Shown here: positions 21,788 through 27,959 of the stretch, one piece after another
How positions within the stretch are numbered: the first letter of the stretch is position 1
How the letters are laid out: every line of letters starts with the position of its first letter
Assembly (NCBI GenBank): GCA_009746045.1
Contig: RPFO01000686.1
Coordinates: 1-27,959, forward strand
From: Mesostigma viride
Taxonomy: Eukaryota > Streptophyta > Mesostigmatophyceae > Mesostigmatales > Mesostigmataceae
Direction: 5' to 3'
DNA length: 27,959 nucleotides
Notes under the pieces: generated by a model
What the model was told of the DNA's origin: nothing
The model's database searches: none
The model's input: the letters and a program-made list of their open reading frames with translations, nothing else
Translations under genes and position numbers: made by a program

Positions 21788-22675
21788 ATGAAGGACTTCA
21801 GGCCCGCGGTCGGCGTTCCCGCCCTGCGTCTGGGAGTGGCGTCCTCGGGGGTCATACCCAAAAGGTACTACGGCGGACTAACGATCGCCAAGCTCCGAAA
21901 GATAGCCATCATGCAAGGGATCGTGCCCCTGCGGAACCTCACCAAGCGCCAGCTCGAGTGCTCCGTCTACGCCAATCAGTGCGCCATGCGGATCCAGCGG
22001 TGGGTCAGGCGCACCGTTCTCAGGAAGTGGAGGGCGCGCAAGTGTATAGCCCGGCGCCTGGCCCTCATCCCCCACAACAGAGAGGACCCCATCCTCATGG
22101 AGCCCCTGCCCCCCAAGGAGAGGGTATTCAAGTTCGTGCGGCCCAACCGCCAGGTCGTCGGGTTCGACGCCCTCAGCCTCGTGGACTACATCAACTCCTC
22201 CGGCAAGTTCGAGGACCCGGTCACCCGCATCCCCTTCCACCCCGCGGACCTGTGGAGGCTGGACAAGCAAGTGCGCGACCTGGGATACCAGAGGCATTCC
22301 ACGCTGCACCTCATGCAGCACCCAGAGCTCGTCAAGGCGATGAGGGAGCACGAGTCGCTCGTGTGCGGCCTCGAGCGGATCGCCACCGACGTCGTCGAGA
22401 TGATGGTGGAAATCGGGGGGGAGGACGGGGAGGTCGTGTCGCCCGACATCATCAACATTGTCAACATGGACTACCTTCCGCAATGGCACGTGTACTTCGC
22501 CCACCTGGTCATACTCGACCACCACGCGGCCTCGGTCATGCTCGACGACCACAGGCAGAAGGTGGAGGCTGCCATCCGCGCGTGCGGGGAATGGCAGGAG
22601 GGGAAGAGGCGCGTGCTGCAGTACGTGCTGACCGCCCTGAGCCTACACCGCGTATACCCGGCCCTCGCGTTGTGA
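21788..22675 (+). CDS. IQ-motif and U-box-like protein
   Basis: A 295-residue protein of a type seen in many nucleocytoviruses. Residues 25-65 are a helix pair with TIAKLRKIAIMQGIVPLR; AMRIQRWVRRTVLRKWRA fits an IQ calmodulin-binding motif. HNREDPILMEPLPP, then FKFVRPNRQVVGFDALSLVD and FEDPVTRIPFHPADLWRLD, follow the order of a U-box or RING-like fold (DPITxEPI ... YDxxSLxxYI ... FxDPxTRxP), without the zinc ligands of a RING finger. U-boxes act as ubiquitin ligases, so host-protein targeting is plausible but not shown. It converges with the minus-strand gene ending at 22680 with four bases between. Confidence 0.7.
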   Translation: MKDFRPAVGVPALRLGVASSGVIPKRYYGGLTIAKLRKIAIMQGIVPLRNLTKRQLECSVYANQCAMRIQRWVRRTVLRKWRARKCIARRLALIPHNREDPILMEPLPPKERVFKFVRPNRQVVGFDALSLVDYINSSGKFEDPVTRIPFHPADLWRLDKQVRDLGYQRHSTLHLMQHPELVKAMREHESLVCGLERIATDVVEMMVEIGGEDGEVVSPDIINIVNMDYLPQWHVYFAHLVILDHHAASVMLDDHRQKVEAAIRACGEWQEGKRRVLQYVLTALSLHRVYPALAL

Positions 22676-22679
22676 CCAG

Positions 22680-23729
22680 TTAAGCCGAGTAAGAGAAACC
22701 GTACCACCTGATGCGATAGGGGTTCAGGTCTGCGGGGTCGTTCTCGCCCGCCACGGTGCCAGCAGGCACCTCCAGCCCTATGAACCCGCTGTTTGTGCCC
22801 GCGACCGCCGTCTTGTCCAGCGTGAGGGTGTACGTGGTGCCGCTCCCGTCCACCGGCGAGATGCCCGTCACGGGGACGCTCGCGGGCGCCTCTCCCAGTC
22901 TCAGGAACTTGGCCACGAACCCGCTATCCTGGAAGCCGGCGACCGAGCGGGTCCACGTGACCACCATCTTGAAGACGTTCTTGAGGCCGTTGCCCACGGG
23001 ATCGACGGGCGCGCCGTTAGAGTCCTGAAAGGACAAGTACATCTGCAAAGGCTCCTGGAAAGTGTAGGATAGCGTGTTGTTGTGGGCGGCCGATGGTCTC
23101 TCGTTGGCATCCAGGGCCGCACCCTCCTCGATGTAGACGTTCAACTGCCCCACAGGCACCATCAGGCGTGCCGGGCTGTAATTGAATTCCAAACGATAAT
23201 TCCTGGCATCCAAAGCCGTAAAGGCGCCCTTTGAAGCAAACAGGCCATCCATGAGCGCCTGGTAGTCGTAGTCCCACTGCTTTGTGGGGTCGGGGTCCGC
23301 CACCCGGAACTTTATGGCGTCCGCAGTGAACCCCGTCACGTCGCGCGGGAAGCTCACGTCCACCTTCAGAAGCATGTCCCAGGCGGTGTCCGGCTCCCGC
23401 CTGGATATGGTGATGGTCGGGTAGTACGGCGTCGGCTGCGTGAACCGCAGGTTCCACTGGGTGTCCGCGTTCGTGTTGTCCTCCCCCACCGTCGTCAGAG
23501 AGCCGGCCGGGAGGAAAAGCTTGATCATGCCCTCCTTCACCGTGGCGGGGATCGCGCCCCTGGCCATGAACAGGTCGTAGACGCTGGCCGTGACGGGCAC
23601 GGCGGACTGCACAGTCAGCGGGATGTTCTCGGCGGTCACCTCGTCCGTGAACGTGGCTTGAAACAGCTGGGGCAAGACGCCCAATACGTCGCGAGAGAAC
23701 GTGACGCGCACCGTGATCGTGTCGGTCAT
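22680..23729 (-). CDS. Ig-like domain fibre/adhesin protein
   Basis: A 349-residue protein of tandem Ig-like beta-sandwich domains. ITVRVTFSRDVLGVLPQLFQ and VSFPRDVTGFTADAIKFRV are the opening strands of two domains, matching the VTFSxDVTGFTxxDI pattern of bacterial Ig-like (Big) repeats; MVVTWTRSVAGFQDSGFVAK begins a third, ending in YTLTLDKTAVAGTNSG. No signal peptide or membrane anchor is visible. The whole frame parallels the larger gene upstream (25267-26811), without its central concanavalin-like insert. A surface fibre or host-adhesion role is inferred. Minus-strand AAAAAAATATCCCC precedes the start by about 25 bases. Confidence 0.75.
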   Translation of the reverse strand: MTDTITVRVTFSRDVLGVLPQLFQATFTDEVTAENIPLTVQSAVPVTASVYDLFMARGAIPATVKEGMIKLFLPAGSLTTVGEDNTNADTQWNLRFTQPTPYYPTITISRREPDTAWDMLLKVDVSFPRDVTGFTADAIKFRVADPDPTKQWDYDYQALMDGLFASKGAFTALDARNYRLEFNYSPARLMVPVGQLNVYIEEGAALDANERPSAAHNNTLSYTFQEPLQMYLSFQDSNGAPVDPVGNGLKNVFKMVVTWTRSVAGFQDSGFVAKFLRLGEAPASVPVTGISPVDGSGTTYTLTLDKTAVAGTNSGFIGLEVPAGTVAGENDPADLNPYRIRWYGFSYSA

Positions 23730-23770
23730 TCTTACAACTTCTTACAACGTGGCGGGGATATTTTTTTGCT

Positions 23771-25249
23771 CTACAGGAGCGCGGCCCACTTGGTCACGAG
23801 GAGACTGTGAATTGCCGCTCTGGCGTCTGTGGATAGCACGCGATTGTAGTATAATATTTCAGCATAATCGCAATATCCTTCTGTAGGACCTGAAGGGGAC
23901 AACCCAACACCATTAATGTGCATTTTGGCGTCGGAGGCGACGTTTGGCATGGCGCCACTGACCGTGCCAAGCTGAACCATGTCTTTCCATACTGTTCTGT
24001 TTCCAGATGCATTTGTGGCGTGGAGCTCGGTTATCAAGTAAAATTTTGACCACGGATCGCTGTGGGGAAAAATAGTAATATGCGAATTCACGCCAGAGGA
24101 AAAAACACCCTCGGAGATACCGTGATTTATGTAGGATTCGTCTTCTCGACCAATCCAGATGGCGGTGTGGGAAGCGGGTGATATTCCTTTCCTTGCGACG
24201 TAAAAAAGTGTGTACGGACCAACGGGCATCACAGCGTCCATAACTAGAGAATCGGAATCCGTAAACGACGCGTACACTTCTGTTGAAGACTTAATATATG
24301 TGGGCCTATCATCGACACTGGGTGCCGCAAAGATCCGTTCAGTGGAAGATTTGCTTTTAATGGATTGAATGTACTGCCCGTTCGACGTGACGGCGACAGC
24401 CCCCTCGACATCCTGGTACATCGTTGAGACATCTGAAAAATCCACCCAAATGTCTGGAAATCCCAACAATGCCGCGGCCCACTTAGCCATTAGGGCAGCA
24501 TTTATGATTGCCATCTCCACATCTGACAAAGCACGTTGGTAATATAGAAACTCTCCAAACTCAACTTCACCTCTGGCGTCGTTTAAGAGCACAGTCGCGT
24601 CGGGGCGCGACCGAGTTGAAACATCAACTCCCTCTTTATGATCTACTATGACACCGTTTCTCCAGGCTGTCTTTTTGTCTGATGTGTACCGAACAGAAAC
24701 CACGAAAAAAACAGGCCAAGTTAATCCGGTGTCATAAATTGTGATTTGCCCGTTGACATCGTCATAAGTGTTCAACCAACCAGTCACAAATGGTCTATTG
24801 GAGTGTGATGAACCCAAACTCTGACCCGCAACACGGTGATAGTCCGCAGGTATGCTGTCACCGTCTTCTATATTGAGAATAGAGTGCCACGGCTTGTATG
24901 CACCTTTCTTGGCTACATAAAACAGGGAATGAGCACCGTGATGCATGATCTGTTCCTGTCGTAAACCTTGGTACGAAATTTTAAACAACACGTGCCTAGA
25001 GGAGGGTGTGAGGACGTACCAGCAATTTCCAGAAAACGTGTATTGATTTATAGTTTTGCTTTTCGCGGCCCGTATGCGCTGTCCATCACCTGTGACGAGC
25101 GTGGTCTTAGACGTGTCTGTGTACAAGGTTCCGGCATCTGCAAAATCCAACCAGATTTGGGGGTCTAGGAAAGGGGATTCTGCATACACAAACAAATGGT
25201 ATCGGACTAAATACGCGTTAGACACGGTGGGGGCCACTGCGTCAAACAC
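23771..25249 (-). CDS. Concanavalin/LamG-like tandem domain protein (C-terminal part)
   Basis: About 490 residues containing two similar domains of roughly 225 residues. Each starts with an IWLDFADAGTLYTD or IWVDFSDVSTMYQD segment, has a central SLFYVAKKG or TLFYVARKG strand, and ends with a FLYYQRALSDVEMAIINAAL or ILYYNRVLSTDARAAIHSLL element and KWAALL. This is the concanavalin-A/LamG-like lectin domain found in bacterial and viral surface proteins. It starts at a GTG in mid-protein, so it is almost certainly the second half of the gene at 25267-26811: one extra G in the seven-base run at 25288-25294 continues that frame as GFIGLEV and into this one. DNA here is clearly more A+T-rich than in the flanking Ig-like genes. 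Confidence 0.75.
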   Translation of the reverse strand: MFDAVAPTVSNAYLVRYHLFVYAESPFLDPQIWLDFADAGTLYTDTSKTTLVTGDGQRIRAAKSKTINQYTFSGNCWYVLTPSSRHVLFKISYQGLRQEQIMHHGAHSLFYVAKKGAYKPWHSILNIEDGDSIPADYHRVAGQSLGSSHSNRPFVTGWLNTYDDVNGQITIYDTGLTWPVFFVVSVRYTSDKKTAWRNGVIVDHKEGVDVSTRSRPDATVLLNDARGEVEFGEFLYYQRALSDVEMAIINAALMAKWAAALLGFPDIWVDFSDVSTMYQDVEGAVAVTSNGQYIQSIKSKSSTERIFAAPSVDDRPTYIKSSTEVYASFTDSDSLVMDAVMPVGPYTLFYVARKGISPASHTAIWIGREDESYINHGISEGVFSSGVNSHITIFPHSDPWSKFYLITELHATNASGNRTVWKDMVQLGTVSGAMPNVASDAKMHINGVGLSPSGPTEGYCDYAEILYYNRVLSTDARAAIHSLLVTKWAALL

Positions 25250-25266
25250 GGTCTCTTTGTAAACCT

Positions 25267-26811
25267 CTAGGCCAATGAACCCGTCGTCCCCCCCACCTCT
25301 GTCTTGTCGACAAGTAGCGTGTATGTCGCCCCAGACGACGAAGCGGGCGTCACCTTTGTGACCGGCACCGTGACGGGTTCGACGCCGGCTCGGACGTACT
25401 TCACCTGGAAACCGCTCGTCTGGAAGTCGCTCACGGCTCTATTCCAAGTCACCACCATCTGAAACCAGTTCTGCAGCCCATTGCCCGTCGGATCCAGCGC
25501 CCGTCCCACCACGTCCTGGAACGATAGCGAAAACCGAAGCGGCTCAGGGTACTCGATCGTGGTGTTGTTCGCGGAACTCGCCTTGTCGTTTGCGTCCGTC
25601 GCCGCGCCCTCTTCCACGGCCACGTTCAGCGAGCCCTTCGGCACCTCCGTCGTGTCCAGGTCGAACTCCAGGCAGAACTCTCTGGCCTTTCTCTGCGAGT
25701 ACGTCTCCCGCCAGCCGTACACCAGCGTGTTCGAGTCCGAGACGGCCGTCCCCGCGATCACCCGCGCGTCCGTGTACCATATCGACCACCCCGCGACGCC
25801 CTGAGACAGTCGCAGCTGTCCGTATCCCATATAACTGTCGTTGGACGAGCCGATCAGCGCACCGTCCTTGTACACCTTGAAGGCGGACCCCTCGTTCGTT
25901 ACGGCAAGGTGAAAGGGCGCAGAGTCGACCGTCGCGGTCGTCGTGAAGGCGTTGTTGCCGTCATAGAAACGCAAGTGGCCGTCGTTCGTCACCTTCACGT
26001 CCGCGTACCCGTACTCTATCAGGTCCTTGTCCCCCCCGGTGGAAGTGGACAGGTCCTGCTGGGGGATCACGAGCACCGACAGCGTGAATGTGCCGTACGG
26101 GAGGCCGCTCGTCACCGGGCTCGCCCCCTCGCCCACCTTTATGACACCGTCCGCCACCACCAAAGGGTCCCCGCCTCCCGTGAAGGACTTTGCGGGCGTC
26201 CCCACGGTGCTCTCCGCGGACTCGGTGAACTCCCAGCGGTACGTGTCCGCCCCGCTGGAGAGCATGGACAGCGGCACCAGCGAGTCGCCCAGGGGGCCCG
26301 CGAACACCCCGGTGAACAGCCCCCTCGTCAGGCACGGGCATTCGTCCCCCAGCTCGAACTTCCACCCCTTGGCGGATTCCGGGGCCTGCTGTCGGATCTT
26401 GATGCTGTCGGACGCGAATCCCGTGACGTCGCGCGGGAATGTGATGTCCGCTTTCATGTACTTCACCGCGCCCTGGTCCGGCGCGCGGGTGGACACCTGG
26501 ATGGACGGCTGGTAGGGCGTCGCTTGGAGGAAGTCCACCGTCACCCATGTGTCCGCGTTCGTGTCTCCTGCGGCGTCGAGGACACCTGCGGGGAGGTACA
26601 GTGTGATTGTACCGGCCGCGACGGTCGCGCTCACGCCGCTCTTGTCGATCGTTATGTCGTAGACGCTCGCGGAGACCGGAGCGATGCTCACAACGGGCAA
26701 ATGCGCGATGTAAGATGTGGTCCTGCTTGTCAAGGTCGCTCGAAACAGGTCGGCAGTCACGCCTGATACGTCTCGTGAAAGCGTCACGCGTATGGTAAGA
26801 GTGTTGGACAT
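25267..26811 (-). CDS. Ig-like/concanavalin-like fibre protein (N-terminal part)
   Basis: A 514-residue reading frame. Two Ig-like domains open it (LTIRVTLSRDVSGVTADLF and KADITFPRDVTGFASDSIKI). About residues 175-375 form a concanavalin/LamG-like sandwich with FTLSVLVIPQQ, HLRFYDGNNAFTTTATVD and AFKVYKDGALIGSS. A third Ig-like domain follows (MVVTWNRAVSDFQTSGFQV, ATYTLLVDKTEVGG). The frame stops at a seven-base run of C (25288-25294 on the plus strand), where one extra base would continue it into the gene at 23771-25249 for about 1,013 residues in total. The shorter paralogue at 22680-23729 has the same Ig-like order without the central insert, which suggests domain shuffling. ATG at 26811. 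Confidence 0.75.
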   Translation of the reverse strand: MSNTLTIRVTLSRDVSGVTADLFRATLTSRTTSYIAHLPVVSIAPVSASVYDITIDKSGVSATVAAGTITLYLPAGVLDAAGDTNADTWVTVDFLQATPYQPSIQVSTRAPDQGAVKYMKADITFPRDVTGFASDSIKIRQQAPESAKGWKFELGDECPCLTRGLFTGVFAGPLGDSLVPLSMLSSGADTYRWEFTESAESTVGTPAKSFTGGGDPLVVADGVIKVGEGASPVTSGLPYGTFTLSVLVIPQQDLSTSTGGDKDLIEYGYADVKVTNDGHLRFYDGNNAFTTTATVDSAPFHLAVTNEGSAFKVYKDGALIGSSNDSYMGYGQLRLSQGVAGWSIWYTDARVIAGTAVSDSNTLVYGWRETYSQRKAREFCLEFDLDTTEVPKGSLNVAVEEGAATDANDKASSANNTTIEYPEPLRFSLSFQDVVGRALDPTGNGLQNWFQMVVTWNRAVSDFQTSGFQVKYVRAGVEPVTVPVTKVTPASSSGATYTLLVDKTEVGGTTGSLA

Positions 26812-26842
26812 GGTACAGATGCCTCCTGTATAGGTAAGATGT

Positions 26843-27691
26843 TTATGGGACGATGTACGCGGAGGTTATTCGGGCGCGAGTGGAGAGGGAATTAGCTCCC
26901 GGAAGCGCGACACTTCCGATCACAGGCTGATCGTTATACTGAGATACGCCTGCGGCTCCAATCGGCCCCTGCAGTGCCCTTGGGCCGTATTCCAACTGCC
27001 ACTTTTTGTCGCTGGACAAAACGTCATAAGTCCGGAGTGTGTAGAGCTCTGTGACTGGATCAAAAGAAAGAATTGTGTAATTTATGGGCGTTTTAACAGG
27101 GCTAACCCCCGTGTCGGTCACCACATACAGAGTCGGCCGTACGGTAGATACGGGGGGATCTGGCGTCGGAGTTATCGTGTAAGTAAACACGGACGGCCAC
27201 CCAAGTGAAGGCTGGTTCATGGCAAGGACAAACGGGGTCGGAGCGAATGACGGGCCGAAGTCTATTATCGTCCACGTGAGGACGCACTCTTCGTTGCTGA
27301 ACCCCTCCGCGTCCACCGGGGCGAGATCCTTGGGCAAAGTCAGTGTGATGGTACCGGGAGCCCCGGCGAACCACGCGACATCGACGGGCAGGCGAAACAT
27401 GTCAGTATTGTTCGGGGTCAATCCCAGAGAGAACGTACCCACCGCGAGCCCTGTCGCTTCGATGTTGTTTGTCTTAAATGACATCGTGACTTTTCTAACC
27501 CCGTTTTCGGTCAGGGAGTTTAGAGAGTCCATTATGGATGCAGCACTTGGGTAATCTCTATCTCCGTCCTGAGGCATGTACTGGATATCTAACATAACGG
27601 GATTCGACAACACGCCGGAAAGTGTGGAAGCTTCTACCCAGAACCGCCATCTCCACAGGGGGGGAGGGAGACGACTAACGGATTCTGCCAC
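26843..27691 (-). CDS. Ig-like fibre protein, C-terminal part
   Basis: About 282 codons with Ig-like strands: KVTMSFKTNNIEATGLAVGT, then PGTITLTLPKDLAPVDAEGF in the same order as in the neighbouring proteins (VTLS..DV.G / GTITLYLPAG). A linker PTPDPPVSTVRPTLYV follows, and the protein ends with a Gly-rich LQGPIGAAG and a final YIVP. The ATG at 27691 lies within sequence that belongs to another frame, so it is probably not the real start. One extra base in the seven-base G run at 27658-27664 would join this to the frame at the right edge. It is likely a fibre or attachment protein. Confidence 0.7.
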   Translation of the reverse strand: MAESVSRLPPPLWRWRFWVEASTLSGVLSNPVMLDIQYMPQDGDRDYPSAASIMDSLNSLTENGVRKVTMSFKTNNIEATGLAVGTFSLGLTPNNTDMFRLPVDVAWFAGAPGTITLTLPKDLAPVDAEGFSNEECVLTWTIIDFGPSFAPTPFVLAMNQPSLGWPSVFTYTITPTPDPPVSTVRPTLYVVTDTGVSPVKTPINYTILSFDPVTELYTLRTYDVLSSDKKWQLEYGPRALQGPIGAAGVSQYNDQPVIGSVALPGANSLSTRARITSAYIVP

Positions 27692-27959
27692 ATACTGGAC
27701 TCCGTGGCAAAATTTTTCACGCCCGCGGAGTCTTCAAAAGTATCCCGCGATATGGACACCTTTAAGGACGTGGCTTCTTTGCTAAATTTAGTGATGCGTG
27801 CGACCGCCGACCAGACCATGGATCCGGGTTCGCCTCTAGTGAAAGAAACCAACTCGTGAGTGGTTGGGGCATAGGTGACAGGTAGTACCGCGTCTGACGT
27901 GATGCTGCCAAGTATCGTAAAGTTGCTCTCGGTGACGTCGAGAGTGGGCAATCGATGAC
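27634..27959 (-). CDS. Ig-like fibre protein, upstream part (runs off right edge)
   Basis: A beta-rich frame open to the right edge of the window (MVWSAVARITKFSKEATSLK, VSISRDTFEDSAGVKNF, NPLVVSLPP). It ends at 27634 just after a seven-base G run (27658-27664), beyond which the neighbouring frame reads PLWRWRFWVEAS. The two parts therefore probably form one gene whose start is outside the window. The TTG at 27951 is not taken as a start. Confidence 0.65.
   Translation of the reverse strand, partial: HRLPTLDVTESNFTILGSITSDAVLPVTYAPTTHELVSFTRGEPGSMVWSAVARITKFSKEATSLKVSISRDTFEDSAGVKNFATESSMWQNPLVVSLPPCGDGGSG

Overview
This window looks like a stretch of a high-GC nucleocytoplasmic large DNA virus (Nucleocytoviricota, most likely class Megaviricetes, alga- or protist-infecting), either a free virus or a copy integrated in a host genome. 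The evidence is an A32/FtsK-HerA-type packaging ATPase, a JAB-like protease-fold protein, several small conserved giant-virus families (DUF5764-like, DUF5762-like, a DLxxNxxGxIVSKKK protein, a U-box/IQ-like protein), KilA-N and Bro-like DNA-binding proteins, and dense intron-free genes on both strands with short spacers. No major capsid protein of the usual type, polymerase or helicase is in the window, so a finer placement is not possible from this sequence alone.

Layout. Bases 1-9.6 kb: a mostly minus-strand block of packaging and virion-type genes (partial coiled-coil protein, packaging ATPase, JAB-like protein, DUF5764-like protein, small membrane proteins, a 555-residue structural candidate, a proline-rich DUF5899-like protein), with a plus-strand acidic protein and a plus-strand KilA-N gene. 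Bases 9649-11203: a 1555-bp non-coding insertion of five 206-bp palindromes alternating with four 131/132-bp spacers, flanked by a 5-bp target duplication and lying in the 3' end of a conserved virion-type gene. Bases 11.5-15.3 kb: a very large Tc1/mariner-superfamily (DDE_3) transposase whose catalytic triad is split by a frameshift. Bases 15.4-18.3 kb: small virion and membrane proteins. Bases 18.3-21.7 kb: an accessory, visibly less GC-rich zone with a bZIP-like coiled-coil protein under a tandem-repeat upstream region, a Bro-like gene with a decayed partial copy beside it, and unknown genes. Bases 21.8-27.96 kb: a U-box/IQ-like gene, then a run of minus-strand adhesin or fibre genes built from Ig-like and concanavalin-like (LamG) domains.

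Two things stand out. First, the palindrome/spacer array: three palindromes are perfect over 206 bp, the other two are exact reverse complements of each other, one spacer is inverted, and every spacer carries a tRNA T-arm/Pol III B-box. One inversion of the last two palindromes explains the whole pattern. I know of no described element with this architecture. Second, at least five genes are broken at runs of G or C (4 to 8 bases) in a way that a one-base change repairs. This is either homopolymer sequencing error or genuine decay or slippage, and it must be settled before any of these genes is called a pseudogene.

Functional picture: the left and middle blocks would package DNA and build the virion and its membrane; the right block would make surface fibres for host attachment; KilA-N, Bro-like and bZIP-like proteins are candidate regulators; the transposase and the palindrome array are mobile or formerly mobile DNA.
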